DNA from: RGIG4608 sp045643885
GTDB taxonomy: Bacteria > Bacillota > Clostridia > Oscillospirales > CAG-272
Direction: 5' to 3'
Assembly: GCA_045643885.1 (NCBI GenBank)
Contig: JAZRFY010000029.1
Span: forward strand, 1 to 64,000
Length of the DNA: 64,000 nucleotides
Position 1 is the stretch's first letter; each line of letters begins with the position of its first letter. Made by a program: the position numbers and the translations under genes. Shown piece after piece: positions 30,148-37,292 of this stretch. The notes beneath the pieces are model-generated. The model worked only from the letters and a program-made list of their open reading frames with translations. It did no database searches and was not told where the DNA came from.

Positions 30148-32478
30148 ATGATTAAGAAATTGTTAATCTTTGCAGCTGTTATCATTTTAATGCTTTCGGT
30201 ATTTGTTGTTAATGTATCTGCTTATGATTGTGGTTTAAATGGACACGAAATGGTATTTGGCGATTTCGTATTACCAACGTGTACTACACAAGGTTACGAA
30301 ATAAGTCGATGCAAGTATTGTGATTACAAAACTTACTCCAATTATGTTCCATCTTTAGGACATTCATTTATTAATGGAACGTGTTCAACTTGTGGTGAAA
30401 TATACACTTCCCATACTCATTCATATGTTGCAACTGTTATAAAAAATGCAACATGTACTAGTAATGGTATTAAAAAGTATCAATGTAGTGATACAACCTG
30501 TGGAGATTCATACACAGTAACAATTTATGCTACTGGACACAAAATGGTATATAGCGATTTCGTAAATCCAACGTGTACTACACAAGGTTACGAAATAAGT
30601 CTATGCATGTATTGTGATTATCAAAAATATTCAAACTATGTTGAACCATTAGGTCATGACTTTAGTGGATTATATTGTTCTAAATGTGGTTATCAACGAG
30701 AAATAGATTGTAGTGTAGAAGGACACGAAATGGTATATAGCAATTTCGTAAATCCAACGTGTACTACACAAGGTTACGAAATAAGTCGATGCAAGTATTG
30801 TGGTTACGAAACTTATTCTAATTATGTGGATGCTCTTAAACACTCGTATTCATATGTTGTAATTATTGAACCAACGTGTAAAACTTTTGGTGCTGAACAA
30901 TTGCAATGTGAATGCGGGGCTAAAGGTGATACAAGGACTATTGCAAAATTAAATCATTCCTATTTCTCGGGTGAATGTACAAATTGTGGAATGTTAGAAG
31001 GACAAAATCCAAACATTCCTAGGTTTCCAAATGTTGATATTACGAAATATTCCTTTGTTATGGACGACTTGAATAAGGACTCTACATTCGATACTTCAAA
31101 ATATCCAGTAACAGCATCAGAGCATACTATTAATGTATTTCAAGTAGCTGAGTCATCAAGTGGACAATTGTTTTTGTACGTATATAATCCGATAACAAAT
31201 GGAATCAAGCTTGATGCTTCTTACATAAATATGTCTACTGAAATTTATGAGAGTAAGAATCCGACATATAAATTCTATTCTTTAACAAAGCTTAGTGAAA
31301 GTGAACAGTTCACAAAATATCTTGTGAATGATTTTAAAGTCAAATCTGCTTCATCAAGGTATTATAATATCGTCTGCATTTATACACCATACAATGCAAA
31401 AATTCATGAACCTGCAAAGCAGAGTGACGACATAAAGAATTATGTCGGTGTGCCTGTTGCTAAGTGTTTTCAAGCTGTAACGAAAAACAATGTTACAACT
31501 TATTGTTGTATGAAAATTGATTATGTTGATGTTGATATTTCAGCTGTAGGTTTTATACGCTATCCTGATGAAATATTTCCACAACATGATACTAATACTG
31601 ATGCTCATTTTATAGCTTTCAAAGCTAATAATTTTGACGTAAAAAAGGTATATGATGCCACTGTATATTATAGTTATCATACTTACTATTTATATGCCGA
31701 TGGATCATATTCTAATGAGAGTATAGGAAAAACAAAATGGGAACATCTTGAAGTCAAATATGATGAAGTTGGTAGTAACGAAGGCGGTGGATTTTTAGGC
31801 TTGGGTCTTTTAACTTCAAGGGTCTATACTTGGAATAGAATAATGACAATCGAAGAATTTCAAGAAAATACTGATGATCTGAAAAACGGAGAACTACACT
31901 TTGTAGGTGAAGATGCTTTATCTGAAGCACAGTTTGTTATCAGATACTTGGAAACTCCATATACATATTTCTATTCTCAACCTTTTGGCGGCGCTCTTAC
32001 TATTTCTGAGACAAAAACTGTTGTTGAAGGTGTTACAATTTTAAGATTAAAATTTGCGACACCCGAAGGTGTTTTCAACCTTGGTGTTGTAGCCGATATT
32101 GTATCTGATGACGGAAAGCCTGATTTTGAGGTAACTCCCGAAACTAATGTTAAAGAAAATATTGAGGATATAAAGCAATTTTTTGGTGATAATTGGGACA
32201 CAATTGAAACTATTTTAGCAATCTTCTTTATAGTTGCATTGGTCGTTGTAATCATTCTTTTAGTTACATATTTCAAGTCACATAGCTTGTCAAATGCCTA
32301 TGTAGACGTTCTCAAAGTACTTAAAGGCAAGAAGCATAACCGTTCAAAAAGAGTTTATCGTAATAAGCACCGTTCATACGAAAGAAAATCATACAAATAC
32401 AAGAAAGGAAAAAAGTATTATGTTCAAAAGCCAAAAAGAAAAACACGCGTACAAACAAGGTATAAAAAAAGGTCGTAA
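30148..32478 (+). CDS. large Cys-rich repeat surface protein with C-terminal membrane anchor
   Basis: The 776-residue protein has a signal peptide (about 1-25), then about 250 residues of Cys/His-rich repeats. Three copies of GHEMVY..FV.PTCTTQGYEIS with a paired CxYC begin near residues 31, 130 and 191, mixed with related HSY...CTSCG units. A non-repetitive region of about 400 residues follows, then a single membrane helix (about 690-711, TILAIFFIVALVVVIILLVTYF) and a very basic tail. The plan (exported binding modules, long stalk, C-terminal anchor) parallels filamentous-phage pIII adsorption proteins. Similar Cys-rich repeats occur in clostridial cell-surface proteins, so an adhesin is equally possible. 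Confidence 0.85.
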   Translation: MIKKLLIFAAVIILMLSVFVVNVSAYDCGLNGHEMVFGDFVLPTCTTQGYEISRCKYCDYKTYSNYVPSLGHSFINGTCSTCGEIYTSHTHSYVATVIKNATCTSNGIKKYQCSDTTCGDSYTVTIYATGHKMVYSDFVNPTCTTQGYEISLCMYCDYQKYSNYVEPLGHDFSGLYCSKCGYQREIDCSVEGHEMVYSNFVNPTCTTQGYEISRCKYCGYETYSNYVDALKHSYSYVVIIEPTCKTFGAEQLQCECGAKGDTRTIAKLNHSYFSGECTNCGMLEGQNPNIPRFPNVDITKYSFVMDDLNKDSTFDTSKYPVTASEHTINVFQVAESSSGQLFLYVYNPITNGIKLDASYINMSTEIYESKNPTYKFYSLTKLSESEQFTKYLVNDFKVKSASSRYYNIVCIYTPYNAKIHEPAKQSDDIKNYVGVPVAKCFQAVTKNNVTTYCCMKIDYVDVDISAVGFIRYPDEIFPQHDTNTDAHFIAFKANNFDVKKVYDATVYYSYHTYYLYADGSYSNESIGKTKWEHLEVKYDEVGSNEGGGFLGLGLLTSRVYTWNRIMTIEEFQENTDDLKNGELHFVGEDALSEAQFVIRYLETPYTYFYSQPFGGALTISETKTVVEGVTILRLKFATPEGVFNLGVVADIVSDDGKPDFEVTPETNVKENIEDIKQFFGDNWDTIETILAIFFIVALVVVIILLVTYFKSHSLSNAYVDVLKVLKGKKHNRSKRVYRNKHRSYERKSYKYKKGKKYYVQKPKRKTRVQTRYKKRS
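30240..30346 (+). repeat. intragenic repeat unit, first of three
   Basis: A unit of about 105 bases recurs almost unchanged at about 30538-30644 and 30721-30827. The longest identical runs include CCAACGTGTACTACACAAGG and TTACGAAATAAGTC. DNA identity this high suggests recent duplication or gene conversion inside the adhesin gene. Confidence 0.85.
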
Positions 32479-32635
32479 AGGCGGCAAAGTGTGGTATAGC
32501 CGTAAGAAGTCAAAAAAGAAGAAAATAAAAACTCCCAAAAATGGCGCATACAATATGTTCGGCAGAGTCAACGAGAATCGAGTTGACGACCGTCATGGTC
32601 CTGTAGTTTTTTGGGATGGTGATGTGGAATTTTAA
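32420..32635 (+). CDS. very basic small element protein
   Basis: This 71-residue protein overlaps the end of the preceding gene by 59 bases in another frame. It has a GGAAAA ribosome site, a Lys/Arg-rich N-terminal 40 residues (KKGRKGGKVWYSRKKSKKKK) and an acidic, aromatic tail. Highly basic small proteins bind nucleic acid, so a role in packaging or as a minor coat protein is possible. Function unknown. Confidence 0.6.
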   Translation: MFKSQKEKHAYKQGIKKGRKGGKVWYSRKKSKKKKIKTPKNGAYNMFGRVNENRVDDRHGPVVFWDGDVEF

Positions 32636-32646
32636 TATTACAATTT

Positions 32647-32754
32647 ATGTTAAACTTCTTGAATAAGTACAAAAGGATAATCTATATCCTTTTGTTTATG
32701 CTAACTATATTCATTGTGGGGTATCTGATATATACAGTTAGGAGTCTATTATGA
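32647..32754 (+). CDS. 35-residue single-helix membrane protein
   Basis: The frame MLNFLNKYKRIIYILLFMLT continues to a stop that overlaps the next start as ATGA. It has a short basic N-terminus and one membrane helix of about 20 residues. Its size and topology match the tiny end-cap or coat proteins (pVII/pIX/pVIII class) of filamentous phages. It lacks a strong ribosome site (AATTT before ATG), but coupling with the ATPase gene supports it. Confidence 0.5.
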   Translation: MLNFLNKYKRIIYILLFMLTIFIVGYLIYTVRSLL

Positions 32755-34967
32755 ATCAATTTTTTATAAGACGAAAGCTCGACTATAGGCATATAATTTG
32801 CACGTTAATCACGTTGATTAGTCTTGTTTTAGGCATATACTTTCCAAATTCATTGCCAAGATTAGCTGAGTCTTTAAGAGATATTGGCACTTCAGTTCTA
32901 TATTACATAATTGAATACGGTAGCAATATGGAAAATACGATTGAGGCAACGATTATGTTGCCTCAATCCTGGAAGTTCGCAGCTGAGATTTGGAAACCAA
33001 TATCGTTCTTGCCTTCATCCTGGGACGAGTTTTTGTCATTTTGGAGTGCATTTTGCGACATTGTCTTTAATGAGTATAACTTCCTGGCATATTGCAAGGA
33101 AGTACGTATATTCATATATAACGTGTCAAGGGCAATAATGTTGCTATTTCCTCTATTTGTATTTTTTGTATTAAGGATTAGCTCATATAAGGACAAGCAT
33201 TGCTGCGAACGTGGAAAAAAATCAAAGCAGCTTGTTATATTCGAAAGATTTTATAAAAAGAGAATATATCCTGTTATTACCTGGATAAAAGAATTTGTAA
33301 AATTTGTGTCAGAGCATAGCTATTATCTTTATTCCTGGCTTATCATCTGGCTTATGCATTTTAATCTTATATCCATCTTTATATCCTTTATAGCATTTTA
33401 TTTCTATCTATGCGCTTCCTGGGACTTTATAGGTATATATACACAATTACTTAAGCTTCAGCTTGATCTGACACCAATGATACGATTCTTGCCCTTGTTT
33501 ATATGGGTATTGCTCTTTGTGTTGGTTTATGACAGCATTTGTCGAGCGATGGCATATTCTAACTTATATCAAGCGGAAAAGGCAAATACGGCGGTTCTGA
33601 GCGAACGAGGAGTGTCCACGGTAGTGTTCGGTGAAATGGGAGTAGGTAAGACACAGCTTATAACCTCTTTATCTATTACAGCAGAAATTAAGCTATTCTG
33701 TGATATGTTCAACACAATGCTCAAATACGACCATTTTTTTCCGAACTTTCCGTGGCAAACATTCCGCGATGAGCTTAAACTCCGTATTGGACGACGCGAG
33801 ATATATAATTTGGCATCGTGTCGACAATGCATTTCGAGATGGGGGGAAATATTCGAATATATAACTTCACATTATACTCTTGAAGAGTATAAGCTTTTGC
33901 TTGAACGTTATCCTGGAATGGTTGATAGAACTCTTGGATATGATTATGAGCATTATCGGACAAGCTACAATGACGAGCTTAAGATTACAAAGTTGTTTGA
34001 AGCTGCCGAAGAATATGCTTGTGCTTACTATGTCTTCACTATTGAAACAACGTTGATATATTCCAATTATTCAATTCGTCTTGATTCTATCCTTCACGAT
34101 ATAGGCAATATGCCATTACGAGATAATGACCTATTCCACCGTGATCCGAAGCTCCAGGAGTCATATTCTCGTCATGCACATATCATTGATATGAATATGA
34201 TTCGACTTGGTAAGCAGATTCTGAAGGACGGAGAAAAGTCAAAAACTCTTATGCCTGGTGTCTATGTTATATCTGAGATCGATAAGGAACGTAAGAATAT
34301 GCTCGAACTTAAGGAAACTAAAATCAACGTTGATGAGGCGAATCAGAAGAACGATTTGTTTAATGCCGGTATTATGATGAGCCGACATTCAAACGTTGTT
34401 GATTTTATCCCGGTAATATATTTCTTTTTTGACTTGCAACGTCCTGAGGCTTGGGGAGCTGGGGGAAGAGAACTCGGTGAAGTTATTTACATATCAGATA
34501 AGTCTGATATGTCTCCTGTGCTACCGTTTTTTTCGCCTTATTGGATTACACAAGGCATCTTTTCAATTATCCGCGATAAATGGAACGACTTCTACCAGGA
34601 GTATATATATAACCGTTCTGATGAAACGTTGTTTGTTTACTTAGTAAAAAACATAATGTCCGCTATCGGTAATCATTACGATAAAATCGAAGGCTTGTTC
34701 GGTATGCAAACTCAAACATTAGAGATTCAAAGCGGACGTCTTGACGGTAACGTCAAAAATGATAAATGGCGATTACTCGCAAAAAAAGACCGTTCTAATC
34801 GATATAGAACGGACTGTTTGAAGGGAGTATTTGAGAGCCACAATCATTATCACATGCATATTGACGACTTTAGGCAATATTGCAGCATTCTCGCAACATC
34901 CGAAGAGCTTGGATATCAGAGGAGCTTCTTCCAGGATGACATTAAGAAAATGAAAGGAACTAATTAA
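32751..34967 (+). CDS. multi-helix membrane P-loop ATPase, candidate Zot/pI-like assembly ATPase
   Basis: The 738-residue protein has several N-terminal membrane helices (about 13-32, 125-143, 193-222, 245-263) and then a P-loop ATPase domain: Walker A GEMGVGKT (294-301) and Walker B VYVISEID (504-511, with acidic residues at its end). The Walker B context recalls Zot/pI assembly ATPases of filamentous phages. In those the ATPase is usually N-terminal with one later helix, so this order is unusual. Alternatives are a DNA-translocation or conjugation ATPase. It follows the 35-residue membrane protein by coupled translation. Confidence 0.75.
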   Translation: MNQFFIRRKLDYRHIICTLITLISLVLGIYFPNSLPRLAESLRDIGTSVLYYIIEYGSNMENTIEATIMLPQSWKFAAEIWKPISFLPSSWDEFLSFWSAFCDIVFNEYNFLAYCKEVRIFIYNVSRAIMLLFPLFVFFVLRISSYKDKHCCERGKKSKQLVIFERFYKKRIYPVITWIKEFVKFVSEHSYYLYSWLIIWLMHFNLISIFISFIAFYFYLCASWDFIGIYTQLLKLQLDLTPMIRFLPLFIWVLLFVLVYDSICRAMAYSNLYQAEKANTAVLSERGVSTVVFGEMGVGKTQLITSLSITAEIKLFCDMFNTMLKYDHFFPNFPWQTFRDELKLRIGRREIYNLASCRQCISRWGEIFEYITSHYTLEEYKLLLERYPGMVDRTLGYDYEHYRTSYNDELKITKLFEAAEEYACAYYVFTIETTLIYSNYSIRLDSILHDIGNMPLRDNDLFHRDPKLQESYSRHAHIIDMNMIRLGKQILKDGEKSKTLMPGVYVISEIDKERKNMLELKETKINVDEANQKNDLFNAGIMMSRHSNVVDFIPVIYFFFDLQRPEAWGAGGRELGEVIYISDKSDMSPVLPFFSPYWITQGIFSIIRDKWNDFYQEYIYNRSDETLFVYLVKNIMSAIGNHYDKIEGLFGMQTQTLEIQSGRLDGNVKNDKWRLLAKKDRSNRYRTDCLKGVFESHNHYHMHIDDFRQYCSILATSEELGYQRSFFQDDIKKMKGTN

Positions 34968-34968
34968 T

Positions 34969-35139
34969 ATGTTATTCACTTGTATCGTTAGAAAAAGAGT
35001 TATTGTTGAAGCTGATTCATTGGAAGAAGCTGAAGAAGTGTATCATAATGAGGATTCAATAGTAGAAGAAGAATCTCTCGAAAGAATAAGAAAAATGACA
35101 AATAGTGAAAAAATCTATTTTGGAATTTATGATGAATAA
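34969..35139 (+). CDS. 56-residue element protein
   Basis: The frame starts MLFTCIVRKRVIVEADSLEE, one base after the ATPase stop, and is rich in Glu. The opening beta strand followed by VEADSLEEAEE is common in small phage proteins of unknown role. AAAGGAAC upstream is a fair ribosome site. The antisense RNA terminator lies directly behind its stop. Confidence 0.55.
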   Translation: MLFTCIVRKRVIVEADSLEEAEEVYHNEDSIVEEESLERIRKMTNSEKIYFGIYDE

Positions 35140-35242
35140 AAAATCCCACCTCAAAAGAGGTGGGTTGAGAAGTCTACCCCTAAGGCCATAGGTTCTTCTC
35201 CGTCGTCGCGCAATAGCCGACGCTTCCCACAAAGGGAGTGGC
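35138..35242 (-). ncRNA. antisense-strand RNA A of the element
   Basis: On the minus strand a consensus promoter (35249-35277) is followed by a stretch of about 105 bases that folds into a closed multi-arm structure: outer stem TGGCC(T/A)-type AAGGCCA / TGGCCTT (35182-35188 with 35239-35245), inner stems CGTCG/CGACG and TCCC/GGGA. It ends at hairpin CCCACCTC-TTTT-GAGGTGGG plus a T run. No protein is encoded. It fills the gap between two plus-strand genes and its promoter covers the ribosome site of the second, so it could regulate that gene. Not recognised as a known family. Confidence 0.7.
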
Positions 35243-35248
35243 CTTGTA

Positions 35249-35277
35249 ATTATATCATAGGAGGATAAATATGTCAA
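35249..35277 (-). promoter_or_regulatory. promoter of antisense-strand RNA A
   Basis: On the minus strand TTGACA and TATAAT are separated by exactly 17 bases. The spacer is the complement of the AGGAGG site of the gene starting at 35271. Confidence 0.8.
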
Positions 35278-35582
35278 GTGTAAATTATAGTCTTAAACAT
35301 AAGGGAATTCGATTAATTTCTTCAGATGAAGCATGGGTTTATACTAAAAAAGGTAAACCGAAGCCAAATCCCAAATATCATCATGTCGGGGCAATCGATA
35401 TGAAATGTCCTAATATAATATTATCAACAAAACCAAATAAAAAACCAAAATATAGAGGAGATGTTTGTGACTTAAATAATGTTTGCAAATCTCAAATCAT
35501 TGATTATTTTTTTGGTGATAATGGTAGACGAAATGCTAAGTATAAAGCATATTTCGTAATTCCAAAAAAATCAAAAAAATAA
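35271..35582 (+). CDS. 103-residue element protein
   Basis: This basic protein starts MSSVNYSLKHKGIRLISSDE and has many Lys and Pro residues (KKGKPKPNPKYHH, KPNKKPKYRGD) and a Lys-rich end. It has an AGGAGG ribosome site. No known domain is recognised; the charge suggests nucleic-acid binding. It lies between RNA A and the hairpin cluster preceding rep. Confidence 0.7.
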   Translation: MSSVNYSLKHKGIRLISSDEAWVYTKKGKPKPNPKYHHVGAIDMKCPNIILSTKPNKKPKYRGDVCDLNNVCKSQIIDYFFGDNGRRNAKYKAYFVIPKKSKK

Positions 35583-35590
35583 ATTTTCAT

Positions 35591-35663
35591 GAGTGCGCGC
35601 CGGTAAAATTCTTGGCGATGCCAAAGCGAGGAGCTGGTTCGCCAAGAATTCCGCCGCACACTC
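35591..35663. other. long imperfect hairpin upstream of rep
   Basis: The outer arms GAGTG.GCG.CGG / CCG.CGC.CACTC and the inner arms AATTCTTGGCGA / TCGCCAAGAATT enclose a ~25-base loop. The arms extend over 73 bases. Large hairpins of this kind serve as single-strand origins or packaging signals in ssDNA replicons; either is possible here. Confidence 0.7.
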
Positions 35664-35668
35664 TAAAG

Positions 35669-35900
35669 AACCAAAATAATTTTGGTTAGGGTGGGAACCC
35701 ACATATCCGGGAGGGAATTATTCTCTCTCTTTAAAAAACGCGCCCGAGCACCAATGGGGAACACAGGGCGCAAAGTAATATCCGATAGGGTAATCCTTTT
35801 GTCTAATTTCGAATAGTAGATAGTTTTCCCTGTGGAAAACCTTGTTTTCCATAGGGTAAACTATGCGCCGTAAGGCGGGAGAAAGGACAAAAGAAAATAG
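35669..35900. other. hairpin cluster between the long hairpin and rep
   Basis: This gene-free stretch contains the palindrome AACCAAAAT-A-ATTTTGGTT (35669-35687), GTGGG-AA-CCCAC (35691-35702), GCGCCC/GGGCGC (about 35741-35772), an extended stem around TAGTTT.TCCCT..GGAAAA / TTTTCC..AGGG.AAACTA (about 35820-35866) and CGCC-GTAA-GGCG. The density of stems fits a second-strand origin, a packaging signal, or the structured leader of rep. Confidence 0.6.
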
Positions 35901-35962
35901 AGGCACAAACAATGCCCGACAGTTCCTCAATCAAAGATATTTCAGAAAGGACAAAAAATACT

Positions 35963-36601
35963 ATGCCAAGTATAGAAAAAGTAATAGTAAAGGCGCGATA
36001 TTGGTGGTTCGTCTTGTATCCTGAATCAGCGCGAGAGGATTGGAGAGAATGGCTGCAGTCAATCGGCTTGCCGTTCGCCGTATCTCCGCTACACGATAAA
36101 GACATTAATCCCGACGGTACGGAGAAGAAACCGCATTATCACATCATTATCGCTTTTAACGGTCCTACTACATATCAGAACGTTAACAAAAATATTTGTG
36201 AGGTTCTCGGACAACCTCACCCACAGTATCTATTTGCGGTAAAAGGTGCATATAGATACTTAACACATGCTGATAATCCCGAAAAGTATCAGTATGATCC
36301 TAAAGAAATCGAGCTTCGAAACGGATTCGACGTTGCAGAGTTCTGCGAGATGACAATAACCGATGAAGATAGATTGTACCAAGCACTTGAAGACGTTATC
36401 TTTTCAAATGGTTTTACCGAATTTTTCGAAGTTATTGTTCATCTTAAGCAAGAAGGATATTTCGAAATGCTATCTTTCTTCAGAAGACATTCAGTATATT
36501 TTAGAGAATTGATAACGTCAATTCGTTATGCTCAGAGAATGGCAAAAGCCGTCATAAAAGAGGAAAAAGAAGACAATTCCGAAGAAAAAGACGAAAAATA
36601 G
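35963..36601 (+). CDS. rolling-circle replication initiator, Rep_2 / pMV158 RepB type
   Basis: This HUH endonuclease of about 212 residues nicks one strand at the double-strand origin and primes rolling-circle replication. Motifs in order: ARYWWFVLYPES near the N-terminus, metal-region SPLHDKDINPDG, the HUH pair in KPHYHIII, and the catalytic Tyr region GAYRYLTHADNPEKYQY. All are typical of RepB of pMV158 and relatives. An in-frame ATG at 35912 with an AGAGG site could add 17 residues; the ATG at 35963 gives the usual N-terminus. The C-terminus is acidic. A TACTACGAC nick sequence lies 22 bases after the stop. Confidence 0.9.
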   Translation: MPSIEKVIVKARYWWFVLYPESAREDWREWLQSIGLPFAVSPLHDKDINPDGTEKKPHYHIIIAFNGPTTYQNVNKNICEVLGQPHPQYLFAVKGAYRYLTHADNPEKYQYDPKEIELRNGFDVAEFCEMTITDEDRLYQALEDVIFSNGFTEFFEVIVHLKQEGYFEMLSFFRRHSVYFRELITSIRYAQRMAKAVIKEEKEDNSEEKDEK

Positions 36602-36622
36602 CCGCTTTAAGTATTTAAATAT

Positions 36623-36631
36623 TACTACGAC
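36623..36631 (+). promoter_or_regulatory. predicted RepB nick site
   Basis: TACTACGAC is identical to the nick sequence of the pMV158 family, which RepB cuts between G and A. It lies directly at the foot of a large inverted repeat and next to the gene for a RepB-type initiator. Confidence 0.8.
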
Positions 36632-36728
36632 TATCCCATACGAGTGACTTGTGACATCTCTCTTTTGCACAAAAGAGAAGGGGAACAGTTTGTGCAACTC
36701 TTACAAAAATAGTCACGAGTATGGGATA
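36632..36728 (+). other. inverted repeats of the predicted double-strand origin
   Basis: The arms TATCCCATAC (36632-36641) and GTATGGGATA (36719-36728) are continued inward by TGACT/AGTCA. Inside lie two competing hairpins: CTCTTTTG/CAAAAGAG (about 36658-36676) and TTGCACAAA/TTTGTGCAA. Together with the adjacent nick site this forms a plausible bind-and-nick locus. 36602-36779 encodes no protein. Confidence 0.7.
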
Positions 36729-36779
36729 AGTCTTAAAATTGAAACTTTGTTGGAAAAATACGTAGAAAGGAAATTTATT

Positions 36780-37139
36780 ATGACAAGAAAAAAGAAAAAT
36801 TCCACTCGAAAGTGGAATAGAACACATTTTTTTCAAAATGAGAAAAAACCTGAAAATACAAGGGGTAAATTTAGAGAACATCCTGCATTGATTTTTGAGC
36901 AATCTGGAAATCAATATAAAGCAATTATATTTACGTCAAATAAAACAACTAACGGTGTAAAAAATATAAAATTAAAACACAATGTTAACCCGAACAGTAG
37001 CGAAGATTGTTACGGAGTACGATTTAGAGGTCCTCGACCAATTAGCGAATTTCAAAATCCGAAAACCAAATATAGAGTACATAAGGACGATTTGCCGACA
37101 ATAAAAATGTTAAAATCTCGTGAAAAAAAGAAAAAGTAG
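36780..37139 (+). CDS. 119-residue element protein
   Basis: This basic protein starts MTRKKKNSTRKWNRTHFF and has the conserved-looking core FEQSGNQYKAIIFTSNKTT, KLKHNVNPN and KTKYRVHKDD, ending in a Lys run. The ATG at 36780 has an AAAGGA ribosome site; an earlier start would lie in the origin. Related small proteins next to plasmid rep genes are known to me only as hypothetical. Function unknown. Confidence 0.7.
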   Translation: MTRKKKNSTRKWNRTHFFQNEKKPENTRGKFREHPALIFEQSGNQYKAIIFTSNKTTNGVKNIKLKHNVNPNSSEDCYGVRFRGPRPISEFQNPKTKYRVHKDDLPTIKMLKSREKKKK

Positions 37140-37225
37140 ATGGTTGACAATATCTTGTCCTTTCGTCACGGCTACAAACAAAGTGTAGCTCTTCCGCAAA
37201 ATGCGGCAGCGAGACCATCTACTGT
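37122..37225 (-). ncRNA. antisense-strand RNA B of the element
   Basis: A minus-strand promoter (37231-37259) drives about 100 bases that fold into a cloverleaf-like shape: closing stem GTAGATGGT / ACCATCTAC (37136-37144 with 37214-37222), hairpins CCGCA/TGCGG, GCTACA/TGTAGC and GACAA-GATA-TTGTC. A T-rich stretch follows the closing stem and could end transcription. It overlaps the end of the 119-residue gene in antisense. Size, strand and layout resemble RNA A although the sequences differ. No known family recognised. Confidence 0.65.
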
Positions 37226-37230
37226 AGTAA

Positions 37231-37259
37231 ATTATATCATAGCAAAAATAAAAAGTCAA
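37231..37259 (-). promoter_or_regulatory. promoter of antisense-strand RNA B
   Basis: On the minus strand TTGACT and TATAAT are separated by 17 bases. The -10 region CTATGATATAATT is identical to that of RNA A. Confidence 0.8.
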
Positions 37260-37292
37260 TAGAAAAGCGAAAAATTGTAGAAAGGAATTAAA

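Noticed and set aside
30240..30830. Regular repeats suggestive of a CRISPR array.
   Set aside because: The repeats are in frame inside a protein gene, about 105 bases long with spacings of 298 and 183 bases, and no cas genes are present.
35137..35260. RNA A as an integron attC site or a transposon end.
   Set aside because: No integron integrase or transposase is present, core-site motifs are missing, and the promoter and terminator explain the structure as a transcript.
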